From Streptomyces fulvoviolaceus (GTDB lineage: Bacteria; Actinomycetota; Actinomycetes; Streptomycetales; Streptomycetaceae): a stretch of DNA of 64,000 nt. How positions within the stretch are numbered: position 1 is the first letter of the stretch; every line of letters begins with the position of its first letter. Position numbers and translations under genes: made by a program. Positions 9,401 to 18,029 of this stretch are shown one piece after another. The notes beneath the pieces were generated by a model. The model made no database searches and was not told the origin of the DNA. It worked only from the letters and a program-made list of their open reading frames with translations. Where the stretch lies: positions 1-64,000 of the forward strand of contig NZ_JOEY01000035.1 in the NCBI RefSeq assembly GCF_000718165.1. The letters run 5' to 3'.

Positions 9401-12400
9401 GCCACGCGGTTTCCTGCGGCTCCTGCGGTGGGGCGGCCGGGCCGAGCATCCCGGTGGCATGCCGGGTCCAGGCGGGGTCCTCCGCCTCGGGCTCCTCGGG
9501 CCGGGCGTAGACGCCGATCGGGCGTCGCCCGGACTCGTCCGACCGGCCCACCACGACCTGGACCCGTACGCCTCCGGCCGGGGGCAGGGTGAGCGGGGCA
9601 AGGATCACGAGCTCGTCGAGCGTGCCGCAGCCGACCTCGGCGCCCGCCCGTACGGCCGACTCCACGAACGCCGTCGCGGGGACGAGGACCGTCCCGCCGA
9701 TCACATGGTCGGCGAGCCACGGCTGGACGGCGGGGGAGAGCACACCGGAGAACACGGTCCGGTCGGTGTCCGGCACGGCGAACCCCGGACCGAGCAAAGG
9801 GTGGCCGTGGGGGCTCGCCGCCGGGCCCGGGGTGCGCGGGGCGTCCAGCCAGTACCGCTGCCGCTGGAAGGCGTACGTCGGCAGGTCCACCCGCCGGGCC
9901 CCGGTGCCGGCGAACACCGTCGGCCAGTCGACTCGGGCCCCGTGCACATGGAGCCGGGCCAGCGCGGACAGGAGGGTCTCCGGCTCGCGTTCGCCGGCAC
10001 GGGCGGGGGCGGCGAACAGGGCGCTCTCGGCCAGGCATTCCTTGGCCGCCGCCGTGAGCGCGGGACCCGGGCCGATCTCCAGGAACGCCGAGACGCCGTT
10101 GGCCCCGAGCCACCGCACGGTGTCGGCGAACCGCACCGGCAGGCGGGCGTGCCGTACCCAGTACTCGGGCGAACACAGCTCGTCGGCCTCGGCCCGGCGG
10201 CCCGACACGGCCGAGACCACCGGGATCCGGGGCGGCCGGAAGGTCAGCCCCTCGGCGACCCGGCGGAAGTCGTCGAGCATCGGTTCCACCAGCGGAGAGT
10301 GGAAGGCATGACCGACCCGCAGGCGTACGGTCCTGCGGCCGCGCGTCTCGAACCCGGCCGCGACGGCGAGCACGGCATCTCGCACGCCCGAAATCACCAC
10401 CGAGCGCGGCCCGTTGACGGAGGCGATCACCACCGGGCGCGGGCCGTCGACGGAACCGGCCGCTTCCTGGTCGCCGAACTCCGCGAGCGCGGCGTGGACT
10501 TCCTCCTCCGTCGCGTGCAGTGCCACCATCGCCCCGCCCTCGGGCAGGGCGTGCATCAACCGGCCGCGGGCCGCGACGAGTTCGGCCGCGTCGGGCAGGT
10601 CCAGCACTCCGGCGACGTGGGCCGCCGCCAGTTCCCCCACGGAGTGGCCGGCCAGGAAGTCGGGGTGTACTCCCCAGGATTCCAGTAGCCGGAACAGTGC
10701 CACCTCGAAGGCGAACAGCCCGGCCTGGGTGAAGTCCGTACGGTCGAGCAGGGCGGCCTCCGGCGAGCCCGGCTCGGCGGACAGCACCAGGCTCAGCGGC
10801 CGCTCCAGCCGGTCGTCCAGCTCCCGGCACACCTCGTCGAAGGCGGCGGTGAAGGCGGGGAACGCCGTGCACAACTCCGCTCCCATGCGGGCGCGTTGGG
10901 CTCCCTGTCCGGTGAACAGGAAGGCCGTACGCAGACCCGGATCCGCGACCGCCCGTACCGGGTCGATGCCGTCCCTGCCCTCGGCGAGGGCCGTGAGTGC
11001 GGCCAGCATCCGCGCCCGGTCGCCGGCCGGCACCACGGCCCGGTGGGCGAGCGCCGACCTCGACACGGCCAGGGTGAGACCGACGTCGGCCGTCAACAGG
11101 TCGGGCTGGGCGACGAGATGGTCGGTCAGCCGACGGGCCTGGGCCCGCAAAGCACCCTCGTCGGCGCCGGAGAGCAGCCACGGGACGTTCCCGACGGACC
11201 CCGTGGGCGGGCCGGGCGGCGGCGGAGGCTCCTCCAGGATCACGTGCGCGTTCGTCCCGCCGATACCGAAGGCCGACACACCGGCCCGGCGCAGCCTGCC
11301 CTCGGCCGTCGGCCACGGCCGGGCCTCGCTCAGCAACTCGACCCGTCCGGCGGACCAGCCGACGTGTGGGGTGGGCGTGTCCGCGTGCAGGGTGCGGGGG
11401 AGTTCTTCGTGCCGCATGGCCTGCACCATCTTGATGACCCCGGCGACTCCGGCGGCCGCCTGGGTGTGCCCGAGGTTGGACTTGACCGAGCCCAGCCACA
11501 GCGGCGGCCGGTCCTCGGCCCGCTCCCGGCCGTACGTGGCCAGCAGGGCCCGCGCTTCGACGGGGTCGCCGAGCCGGGTGCCCGTGCCGTGCGCCTCCAC
11601 GACGTCCACGTCCTCCGCGCGGAGCCCGGAGTCGGCCAACGCCCCTGTGATCAGCCGCTGTTGGGCCTGGCCATTGGGGGCCGTCAGACCGTTGGAGGTG
11701 CCGTCGGAGTTGACGGCGGAGCCGCGCAGCACGGCCAGGACCGGGTGACCGTGGCGCCGGGCGTCGGACAGCCGCTCCAGCAGCACCAGCCCCGCGCCCT
11801 CGCCCCAGGCGGTGCCGTCCGCCGTGGCCGAGAACGACTTGCAGCGGCCGTCGGCCGACAGGCCCCGCTGGCGGCTGAACGCGGTGAACGACCTGGGAGT
11901 CGCCATCACCGTGACCCCGCCGGCCAGGGCCAGCGAGCACTCGCCCGAGCGCAGCGCCCTGGCCGCCCAGTGCAGCGCCACCAGCGAGGAGGAGCATGCG
12001 GTGTCGAGTGTGATCGACGGCCCGCGCAGGCCGTAGACGTAGGAGATCCGGCCGGAGGCCACGCTGCCCGCCGAGCCCAGGGCCAGATGGGCCTCCAGCT
12101 CGTGAGGGGTGGTGAAGCGGGCCGCGTAGTCGTCGTGCATCACGCCGACGAACACGCCGGTGTCGCTCTCGTGCAGCGCGGCCGGGTCGATGCCCGCCCG
12201 CTCCCAGACCTCCCACGAGGTCTCCAGGAGCAGCCGCTGCTGCGGGTCCGTGGCCAGCGCCTCGCGCGGCGAGATCCCGAACAGGCCCGCGTCGAACTCC
12301 GCGGCCCGGTGCAGGAATCCGCCGCTGCGGGTGTACGAGGTCCCGATCCGGTCCGGGTCGGGATCGTGCAGGGCAGCCAGGTCCCAGCCCCGGTCGGTGG

Positions 12401-14408
12401 GGAAGTCCGAGATGGCGTCCCGGCCCTGCGACACCAACTGCCACAGGTCCTCGGGGGAGTTGACGTCGCCGGGATAGCGGCAGCCCATGGCGACGATCAC
12501 GATCGGGTCGTCCGCCGACGCTTCGGCGACGGAGTGCGGCGCGGCCGCGGACTCCGGGGTGAAGAGGGTGTCGTACACATGCCGGGCCAGCGCGGCCGGT
12601 GTGGGGTGGTCGAAGACCAGCGTGGAGGGGAGCCGCAGCCCGGTCGCCTCGCCGAGCCGCTCGATCAGCGCGACGGCGCCCGCGGACGTCAGTCCGAGAT
12701 CGGTGAAGGGGCTGCCCGCGTCGAGCCGCTCGTCCGGACCGCCGCCCCAGACCTCGGCCGTCTCGGCCAACACGGCCTCGAGCAGGGCGCGTTCGCGTCC
12801 CTCCGGTGGCAGGGACAGGAGCTGGCGGCGCAGGGAACCGTCGGTCGCCTTGGGGGAGGAGGGCGCCGTGGGGCGGATGTCGACCTTGTGGCGGGCGATC
12901 TTGCCGGATGCCGTACGCGGGACGGCGGCGATCTCGTGGATCTCGACGGGCAGCTTGTACTCGGCCAGGCGGGTGCGGCACGCGTCCAGTACCCGCCGCG
13001 GGTCGACCCCGTCCGGGCCCGGCACGACGAAGGCCACCGGGACCTCGCCGAGCACGTCGTGCGGCCTGCCCACCACCACCGCGTCCCGCACGCCGGGACA
13101 GCGCAGCAGGGCCTCCTCGACCTCCGTGGGGTGGATGTTCTCCCCGCCCCGGATGATCAGTTCGCTGACCCGGCCGGTGAGGACGAGATGGCCGTGCTCG
13201 GCGCGCCGGCCGAGGTCTCCGGTGCGGTACCAGCCGTCCCGCAGCGCGGCCGCGGTCTCCTCGGGCCGGTTGTGGTACCCGGTCATGAGGCTCGGCCCGC
13301 GCACCCAGATCTCGCCCTCGTCGCCGTCGGCGACATCGTTGCCAGAGCGGGGATCGACGATCCGTACGTCCATCCCCGGCGACGGGGTCCCGCAGGAGCC
13401 GTCGACGCGCGGTCCGTCCGGCCGGTTCACCGCGATCATCCCGCAGGTCTCGGTACTGCCGTACGCGTCGAACAGCGGAGCCCCCAGCAGTTCCTCCACC
13501 GCCCGACGCAGCGCCGGGGAGCTCGGCGCGCCCGCCACGAAACAGGTCCGCAGACCTGTCGGGGCCGGGGTCTCCTCGGCGAGTGCCACCAGTTGGTGAT
13601 AGACGGCGGGCACCCCGGCCAGCAGGGTGTAGGGGCCGCCCAGGGCTTCGTGCGGTGTGCTCAGCTCCCTCAACAGCCCACCGGGTGAGAGGAGTTCGCC
13701 GGTGATCGTGGCGCTCGCGCCCACGGCGGTGACGCCCAGGATCGCGAGGGAGTGCCCGAAGCTGTGGAACAGCGGGAGCGGCCACAGCAGCCGGTCCTCG
13801 GCGGAGAGCCCGAAGACCGGGGCGTAACAGGCCGCCACCGACCACAGCGCGGCACGTTGTGTGGACAGCACGCCCTTGGGGTGGTGGGTGGTGCCGGAGG
13901 TGTAGAGCATCCAGGCGGGCTCGTCGAGACCGAGGTCGTCCCGAGGCGGTTCGGGCTGCTCGGCGGCGGCCACGCTCTCGAACAGGACCATGCCGTCGGG
14001 GACCGGTCCGTCGCCGGTGAGCACGATGTGCGTACGGCGGTGCTCCGGGCCCAGGCGGTCCAGCCGGGCCGGGTCGGTGACCAGGACCGAAGCGCCGCTG
14101 TCCGCGAGGAACCGGGCGAGCTCGTCGTCGGAGGAACGGGGGTTGAGCGGCACGCCGACCGCTCCCGCCCTGACGACGGCGAGCAGGCTCTCCACCATCT
14201 CCACGCGGTTGCCCAGGCAGATCGCGACCCGGTCGCCGCGCCGGAGCCCCGTCCGGGCGAGATACGCGGCCAGCCGGCCGGTGCGCCGCTCCAACTCGGC
14301 GTAGGTGACGCCGCGCACATCGTCGGCGAACGCCACCCGCGACGGCACGTTCTCGGCGTGCGCCTTCAGCAGCTCGGACAGTGGCCGGATCAGCTCGTGC
14401 TGGGTCAT
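6441..14408 (-). CDS. Single-module type I polyketide synthase with acyl-adenylating loading domain and thioesterase
   Basis: 2655 residues, cytosolic megasynthase. Domains in order: AMP-dependent acyl ligase 1-530 ([11 protein letters not shown], with His where Gly is usual; [21 protein letters not shown]); ACP about 545-630 (LGLTSAGAV carries the phosphopantetheine Ser); KS about 632-1060 ([24 protein letters not shown] intact); AT about 1160-1460 (GHSVGE; HAFH motif predicts malonyl-CoA); DH about 1540-1800 ([10 protein letters not shown] and DAALHA); KR about 1995-2180 (GGTGALG, VLDD B-type motif, Ser-Tyr-Asn intact); ACP about 2290-2340 (LGFDSLMAV); TE about 2420-2655 (GVSTGG, GDHFSL). 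There is no ER. It should activate a carboxylic acid, extend it at least once with malonate to an alpha,beta-unsaturated acyl chain, and release it. No other biosynthetic gene is adjacent. It converges on the dioxygenase gene with a 36-bp gap. Confidence 0.93.
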   Translation of the reverse strand: MTQHELIRPLSELLKAHAENVPSRVAFADDVRGVTYAELERRTGRLAAYLARTGLRRGDRVAICLGNRVEMVESLLAVVRAGAVGVPLNPRSSDDELARFLADSGASVLVTDPARLDRLGPEHRRTHIVLTGDGPVPDGMVLFESVAAAEQPEPPRDDLGLDEPAWMLYTSGTTHHPKGVLSTQRAALWSVAACYAPVFGLSAEDRLLWPLPLFHSFGHSLAILGVTAVGASATITGELLSPGGLLRELSTPHEALGGPYTLLAGVPAVYHQLVALAEETPAPTGLRTCFVAGAPSSPALRRAVEELLGAPLFDAYGSTETCGMIAVNRPDGPRVDGSCGTPSPGMDVRIVDPRSGNDVADGDEGEIWVRGPSLMTGYHNRPEETAAALRDGWYRTGDLGRRAEHGHLVLTGRVSELIIRGGENIHPTEVEEALLRCPGVRDAVVVGRPHDVLGEVPVAFVVPGPDGVDPRRVLDACRTRLAEYKLPVEIHEIAAVPRTASGKIARHKVDIRPTAPSSPKATDGSLRRQLLSLPPEGRERALLEAVLAETAEVWGGGPDERLDAGSPFTDLGLTSAGAVALIERLGEATGLRLPSTLVFDHPTPAALARHVYDTLFTPESAAAPHSVAEASADDPIVIVAMGCRYPGDVNSPEDLWQLVSQGRDAISDFPTDRGWDLAALHDPDPDRIGTSYTRSGGFLHRAAEFDAGLFGISPREALATDPQQRLLLETSWEVWERAGIDPAALHESDTGVFVGVMHDDYAARFTTPHELEAHLALGSAGSVASGRISYVYGLRGPSITLDTACSSSLVALHWAARALRSGECSLALAGGVTVMATPRSFTAFSRQRGLSADGRCKSFSATADGTAWGEGAGLVLLERLSDARRHGHPVLAVLRGSAVNSDGTSNGLTAPNGQAQQRLITGALADSGLRAEDVDVVEAHGTGTRLGDPVEARALLATYGRERAEDRPPLWLGSVKSNLGHTQAAAGVAGVIKMVQAMRHEELPRTLHADTPTPHVGWSAGRVELLSEARPWPTAEGRLRRAGVSAFGIGGTNAHVILEEPPPPPGPPTGSVGNVPWLLSGADEGALRAQARRLTDHLVAQPDLLTADVGLTLAVSRSALAHRAVVPAGDRARMLAALTALAEGRDGIDPVRAVADPGLRTAFLFTGQGAQRARMGAELCTAFPAFTAAFDEVCRELDDRLERPLSLVLSAEPGSPEAALLDRTDFTQAGLFAFEVALFRLLESWGVHPDFLAGHSVGELAAAHVAGVLDLPDAAELVAARGRLMHALPEGGAMVALHATEEEVHAALAEFGDQEAAGSVDGPRPVVIASVNGPRSVVISGVRDAVLAVAAGFETRGRRTVRLRVGHAFHSPLVEPMLDDFRRVAEGLTFRPPRIPVVSAVSGRRAEADELCSPEYWVRHARLPVRFADTVRWLGANGVSAFLEIGPGPALTAAAKECLAESALFAAPARAGEREPETLLSALARLHVHGARVDWPTVFAGTGARRVDLPTYAFQRQRYWLDAPRTPGPAASPHGHPLLGPGFAVPDTDRTVFSGVLSPAVQPWLADHVIGGTVLVPATAFVESAVRAGAEVGCGTLDELVILAPLTLPPAGGVRVQVVVGRSDESGRRPIGVYARPEEPEAEDPAWTRHATGMLGPAAPPQEPQETAWPPQDATEIDLTDAYDGLADTGLAYGPAFRGVRRLWRRGAEVFAEVRLPEAESAGAARFGIHPALLDAALHAPLLMGSAPESDAIRVPFAWNGVRLDAVGASAVRVRVSPGGTDTVTVTLTDSTGRLVARVDSLTTRELPTETAELVRRALLRPDWTAVEQTGAPATGSWVLLDDELGLRGALPDVFDSATSEPDTVVVTAVGATRDADPLTAVHLLTSKVLRTLQDWQDDPRSAGSRLVVVTRDATAADPDPAGAAVWGLVRAAQAELPGRVLLVDVDGRPESLRTIPTAVATGEPQLSLRAGRLTAPRLVAALDTSSGAGGAFGPDGTVLITGGTGALGAELARHLVTSYGVRHLLLTGRRGSRAPGAEELRGRLEELGAEVRIVACDAGDRGALAEVIKGCAPALTAVVHAAGVLDDGVLASLSPERMAAVLRPKADAAWHLHELTRDLDLSAFVLFSSVSGLLGRAGQGNYAAANAYLDALAHHRNSLGLPAVSLAWGPWESAGGMASAPHTRRPGEVLRAVSAEQGLALFDAALRTGEPVLAPILLDRANLRAAQGPLPPLLRGLVQRRSEAGADSPPGADQPWEPGAWRKVLAALPDAQRESALAELMRADVAAVLGYPDADALPDGKAFDELGFDSLMAVQVRNRLSTALRLQLSAAVVFEYPTSEGLARHVLGLLDDDLPHDAPEPRPTAPEDRPAQTLSSLYRRVCEAGQVVAAMHMLVTASWAVPTFDTADSGRHALPPLRRAEGSGEGPVLVLFGGHHPPFAAPGGEFARFHACFQGELDVLEFPHPGIGAGAAVPADRETLALTHAESVLRHVGDRPFVVAGVSTGGVVAHAVTRRLEAMGNAPLGQVLLDTYLVHDGNSDKDWLLSLPAGIAPRLGGNEFSGDEDSGVAALGAYTRMFLGWDPEPVDTPTLLVRATSPTPEMAASAAPDEWPTSWPLPHTRVDVPGDHFSLMQGHAATTVAAVRTWIASLGGDQ

Positions 14409-14604
14409 GTTCCCGCCCCTCCGGAACGGCCGTACTCAATCTCCGTGCAGATCATCGGTGTTGAGCCTACGGGCACGGTTACCGGGTGATCGAAATATCT
14501 CCCCGATCGACGGCAACCCTCGCGGGGCGGGCGGCAACTGGTGGGACAAGGGCATTCCCGGAACATCCCCCGAACCTCCCCGATCTTCGAACGAGAGTCA
14601 CCAC

Positions 14605-16008
14605 ATGGGCACCAGAGCCACCCTGCGCAAGCCGCACCGCAAGAGTTCCAACCGCCGCCGCAGCGTGATCATCGGCGCGCTGACCACCAGCCTGGTGGGC
14701 GGCGCCGTCGTCGGCGGTGTGCTGATGTCGGCGTCCGCCTCCGGCCCGGGCGCGGGCACCTACCGGCTGGTGAACGCCGCGGACGGGACCTGCCTGGACG
14801 TGCCGTCCGCGAGCACCGCCGACGGTGTGCAGCTGACGCAGACGGACTGCACCGGCTCCGCCGGCCAGACGTGGCAACTCGCCTCCTCCGGCGAGGGGTT
14901 CACGCTCAGGGCCGCGCACAGCGCGCTGTGCGCGGGAGTGAAGGGTGACTCGACGTCGGTCGGCAAGGCCGTGCAGCAGCAGACCTGTGACGGCGGCGCC
15001 TCGCAGGTGTGGAAGGTCAGCGCGGTGGGAGAGGCGTACCACCTGGTCAACTCAGGCAGCGGCAAGTGCCTGAACGTCAAGGCCGGGCTGTCGCAGCAGA
15101 ACTCCTGCGACAAGGCGAGCAGCAAGAGCTGGAAGCTGGAGTCGGCGAGCGGCGCGTCCCCGTCGGCCTCCGCTTCCGCCACCAACGCGTCCCCGTCCCC
15201 CTCCGCGTCGAAGACGTCGGCCGCCCCGTCCGCCTCGGCCTCGGCGACCAAGAGCGCCACGGCCTCGGCCTCCGCCACTCCGACGGCTACGGCCACGGCG
15301 ACGTCCGGCACCGGATTCGCCGCCTGGCCCACCGCCACCGGCAAGCAGGCGGTGACCGCCACCATCGAGGTCTCCGGCAGCTACGACGGCAGCCTCAAGC
15401 AGTTCTACGGCGCGGGCAGCCTCGGCAGCGACAGCCAGGACGAGGACCAGGGCCCGCTCTTCGAACTCGCCGACGGGGCGACGCTGAAGAACGTGATCCT
15501 CGGCTCCCCGGCCGCCGACGGCGTGCACTGCCTCGGCAGCTGCACCCTGCAGAACGTGTGGTGGCAGGACGTCGGCGAGGACGCCGCCACCTTCAAGGGC
15601 AAGTCGGCCTCGGCGACCTACCTCGTCGACGGCGGCGGCGCCCAGAAGGCGGACGACAAGGTCTTCCAGCACAACGGCGCCGGAACCCTGACCATCAGGA
15701 ACTTCCAGGTCTCCGACTTCGGCAAGCTCTACCGCTCGTGCGGCAACTGCAAGACGCAGTACGAACGCCACGTCGTGATCAGCAACGTGAAGGTCACCGC
15801 CCCCGGCAAGGCCGTCGCCGGGATCAACTCCAACTACGGTGACACCGCCACGCTTTCCGGCGTGACGATCGTCGGCGACAGCAGCAAGAAGATCGCCGTC
15901 TGCGAACGCTTCCAGGGCAACTCGACCGGCGCGGAGCCGTCGTCCCTCGGCAGCGGACCGGACGGCACGCACTGCAAGTACAGCGAGTCGGCCATCACCT
16001 ACCAGTGA
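14605..16008 (+). CDS. Secreted pectate lyase (PL3) with N-terminal ricin-type carbohydrate-binding domain
   Basis: 467 residues. The N-terminus has an Arg-rich n-region (NRRRSVIIG) and a hydrophobic segment, so it is exported, possibly by Tat. A ricin-B/CBM13 domain follows at about 50-185 (repeats such as CLDVPS, CLNVKAG, QxW-type QTWQLA, QVWKVS and KSWKLE). Then comes a Ser/Ala/Thr-rich linker and a C-terminal pectate lyase family 3 beta-helix from about 240 (WWQDVGEDAATFKGK, DDKVFQHNGAGT, Cys pairs). PL3 enzymes cleave polygalacturonate by calcium-dependent beta-elimination. The start at 14605 is set by the export signal. It is divergent from the PKS gene. Confidence 0.92.
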   Translation: MGTRATLRKPHRKSSNRRRSVIIGALTTSLVGGAVVGGVLMSASASGPGAGTYRLVNAADGTCLDVPSASTADGVQLTQTDCTGSAGQTWQLASSGEGFTLRAAHSALCAGVKGDSTSVGKAVQQQTCDGGASQVWKVSAVGEAYHLVNSGSGKCLNVKAGLSQQNSCDKASSKSWKLESASGASPSASASATNASPSPSASKTSAAPSASASATKSATASASATPTATATATSGTGFAAWPTATGKQAVTATIEVSGSYDGSLKQFYGAGSLGSDSQDEDQGPLFELADGATLKNVILGSPAADGVHCLGSCTLQNVWWQDVGEDAATFKGKSASATYLVDGGGAQKADDKVFQHNGAGTLTIRNFQVSDFGKLYRSCGNCKTQYERHVVISNVKVTAPGKAVAGINSNYGDTATLSGVTIVGDSSKKIAVCERFQGNSTGAEPSSLGSGPDGTHCKYSESAITYQ

Positions 16009-16015
16009 CGGCAGC

Positions 16016-16044
16016 GCCCTCGCCCGGGGAAACCGGGCGAGGGC
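16016..16044. terminator. Strong hairpin terminator shared by convergent genes
   Basis: A perfect 12-bp inverted repeat (16016-16027 with 16033-16044) with loop GGAAA. It lies 8 bp after the pectate lyase stop and 42 bp before the end of the convergent binding-protein gene, so it can end transcription from both sides. Confidence 0.75.
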
Positions 16045-16086
16045 GGCTGTGTCGCCCCTCAGGGGCGGCTCACCTGGGCGTGTGAT

Positions 16087-17226
16087 TCAGAAGCCGCCGG
16101 GGGTGCGGCCGAGGGTGTTGTCGGGGTCGCCGGGGTCGACGCCCTTGACCTGGCCGAAGTACAGCTCGACCTGGGAGCGGAAGCGCTCGACCGACGCGCG
16201 GTCGGACATGAACTTCGCGAACGCCTTCGGGTCGGTGTTCTTGTACGACGCCAGCGGCTTGAGGCCGGTCGGCGGAGCGACGTCCTTGCGCACGGACCAG
16301 GTCCACGTCGCGATCGCGTTCTCCTGCGTGGCCTCGGAGTTGAGCCAGCTCATGAAGAGCTTGGCGCCCGCCTTGTGCGGGGCCTTGTCGAAGATCGCGC
16401 CGCGCTGGGCCCAGGAGTTGAAGCGCTCGGTGTCGGAGAAGACCTGGGTGCCGCTCGGGCGGGTGTCGCCGCCGACGGCGATCGAGGCGAGGTAGTCGCC
16501 GCTTGCCACGCCGGCGGCCGCGCCGGGGACTCCGCGGATCAGCTTGGGGTTCTGCTGGACCAGCTTGGCCAGGTAGTTCCAGCCGTACTTGTCGACGATC
16601 TGCTTGTAGCCGAACAGCACGGCGTCGTCGTCATTGGGATAGGTCAGGATCAGCTTGTTCTTGTATGCCGGCTCGAGCAGATCGGTGCCCTTGAAATCGC
16701 TCTGCTTCGACGGGAGTTGCTCGGTGTTGACGAGGTAGGAGAAGGCGCCGTAGAAGACACCGGTGTAGTAGCCGTCCTTGTCCTTGTCCTTGGCGTTGGT
16801 GAACACCTTGTCCCAGCCGACCGGCTTGTACTTGAGCAGGTCGCCGTGGGCCTTCCACCGGTCGAAGTCCTGGGAGGTCTGCAGGATCGCGGCGTCGGCG
16901 GTCAGCTTCCCCGTGGCGAGCTGGTTGTCGATGCGGGCGTTGTGGTACTTGCTGAGATCGGTGACCAGGTGGATCTTCATGTCGGGGAACTGCTTCGTGA
17001 AGGCGTCGGCCAGCGAGTCCCACTGGCCGGGCGCGTCGCCGCCGATGTAGACGGTGACCTTGCCGCCCTCCGCCTCGGCCGCCTTGTACAGCGCCTGCAG
17101 CTGGTCCTGCTCGGAGGCGGGGGCCGCCGGGGAGGTGGTCTGGGCGATCGCGGTGGTGGCGACGGCGGACAGGGCCAGGGCGGCGGCGACGGCCGTACCG
17201 AGCCTCTGCTTCTTGCTGAGCTTCAT
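16087..17226 (-). CDS. Extracellular solute-binding protein (orphan)
   Basis: 379 residues. The start at 17226 gives a classical signal peptide (MKLSKKQRLG, hydrophobic AAALALSAVATTAIA, cleavage after AxA) without a lipobox Cys, unusual for a Gram-positive binding protein, which are mostly lipoproteins. The mature part has the fold of iron/thiamine/spermidine-type (family 1/6) binding proteins: EAEGGKVTVYIGG, DLSKYHNARIDNQL and GKLILTYPNDDDAV-like segments. No permease or ATPase gene is adjacent. It is divergent from a MarR regulator with two palindromic sites in the 108-bp gap, so MarR control is likely. The ligand is unknown. Confidence 0.85.
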   Translation of the reverse strand: MKLSKKQRLGTAVAAALALSAVATTAIAQTTSPAAPASEQDQLQALYKAAEAEGGKVTVYIGGDAPGQWDSLADAFTKQFPDMKIHLVTDLSKYHNARIDNQLATGKLTADAAILQTSQDFDRWKAHGDLLKYKPVGWDKVFTNAKDKDKDGYYTGVFYGAFSYLVNTEQLPSKQSDFKGTDLLEPAYKNKLILTYPNDDDAVLFGYKQIVDKYGWNYLAKLVQQNPKLIRGVPGAAAGVASGDYLASIAVGGDTRPSGTQVFSDTERFNSWAQRGAIFDKAPHKAGAKLFMSWLNSEATQENAIATWTWSVRKDVAPPTGLKPLASYKNTDPKAFAKFMSDRASVERFRSQVELYFGQVKGVDPGDPDNTLGRTPGGF

Positions 17227-17253
17227 GGGATGTGCTGCCCTTCGTGCTAATGC

Positions 17254-17311
17254 TTGACAGTTCAAACATCTCGACGAGGGTCGAGACTATCTCTTGTGAT
17301 TGAAAGTTCAA
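17254..17311. promoter_or_regulatory. Two MarR-type operator sites in divergent promoter
   Basis: TTGAAAGTTCAA (17300-17311) has perfect 5-bp arms, and TTGACAGTTCAA (17254-17265) differs by one base. Their starts are 46 bp apart, and a third inverted repeat, CTCGAC...GTCGAG, lies between (about 17270-17286). TTGA/TCAA palindromes are typical MarR targets. They lie between the binding-protein gene and marR, fitting autoregulation plus control of the divergent gene. Confidence 0.6.
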
Positions 17312-17334
17312 ACGGAATCGGGTAGGGTGTGGCC

Positions 17335-17841
17335 ATGAACACGACGCCGCGCTGGCTGGACGCCGAGGAGCGACGGGCCTGGATGGCCTACATCGACTTC
17401 TCCACGCTCCTCGGCGACTACCTGAACCGGCAGCTGCGGCGCGACGCCGGGATGACCCACGCCGACTACACGCTGCTGTCACACCTCTCGTCGGTGCCCG
17501 ACCACGTCCTGGGCATGTCCGAGCTGGCCCGGCGGCTGAAGATCACCCGCAGCCGGCTCACCCACGCGGTGACCCGGCTGCGTGACGCCGGCCTCGTGGA
17601 CCGGCGGGAGGATCCCGCGGACGGACGCGGCCAGCTCGCCGTCCTCACGGAGGAGGGGATCGCCGTGCTGGAAGAGGCAGCTCCCGGTCATGTGGACGCC
17701 GTACGCCGGGCGGTCTTCGACGCCCTCAGCCGCGAGCAGGTCCGCCAGCTCGCCGAGATCGGCGAGGCGATCGGCGACGCCCTGCACCGCGTCGAGGCCG
17801 TCGAGACGGACCCGGCGGTGCTGCCCTGGCGCCGGCGGTAG
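17335..17841 (+). CDS. MarR-family transcriptional regulator
   Basis: 168 residues with the MarR winged helix: recognition region MSELARRLKITRSRLTHAVTRL at about 60-85, and the wing DRREDPADGRGQLAVLT. Dimerisation helices lie at both ends (LLGDYLNRQLRRDAG and the C-terminal REQVRQLAEIGEAIGDAL). MarR proteins are repressors released by small aromatic ligands or oxidation. ATG at 17335 is preferred to GTG at 17329 because GGTAGGG ends 7 nt upstream of it. It is divergent from the orphan binding-protein gene, its likely target. Confidence 0.9.
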   Translation: MNTTPRWLDAEERRAWMAYIDFSTLLGDYLNRQLRRDAGMTHADYTLLSHLSSVPDHVLGMSELARRLKITRSRLTHAVTRLRDAGLVDRREDPADGRGQLAVLTEEGIAVLEEAAPGHVDAVRRAVFDALSREQVRQLAEIGEAIGDALHRVEAVETDPAVLPWRRR

Positions 17842-18029
17842 GGGACGCTAGGCGCTCGGCTCGAAGCGCCGCATGTGCCGTCGTTGCGCTGCGGCGCCGT
17901 CGTGGCTGGTCGCTACCCCACTCTCGGCTTCGCTCGAGCGGGGGCCCCATCGCGGCGGAGCCGCATATCGATACGGCCCCGCGCCCCTTCAGGGCGCTGC
18001 CGAACCGCACCGGACTTCGCCCGCGCCGC
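17842..18029. repeat. Dispersed intergenic repeat (inverted copy) with a nested second repeat
   Basis: Between convergent marR and the acyltransferase-fusion gene. The reverse complement of about 17899-18003 matches the repeats at 42988-43095 and 45734-45848 (hairpin with GGGGCGCGGGG, then GCGGCTCCGCCGC, then GCGACCAGCC). Here a copy of the CTCGAG-centred repeat (about 17919-17955) is inserted between the GCCGCG and GCGACCAGCC blocks that are adjacent elsewhere. The GCGCCCCTTCAGGGCGC hairpin could act as a terminator. Confidence 0.7.

Noticed and set aside
6501..10688. Plus-strand open frame of 1395 codons opposite the PKS
   Set aside because: No recognisable protein, no ribosome site and codon usage opposite to the local bias; the minus-strand frame encodes complete PKS domains.
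8518..14439. Very long open frames antisense or out of frame to the polyketide synthase (up to 1973 codons)
   Set aside because: They have Arg/Pro/Gly-rich composition with no domain motifs and mirror the third-position GC bias of the true frame, as expected for shadows in high-GC DNA.
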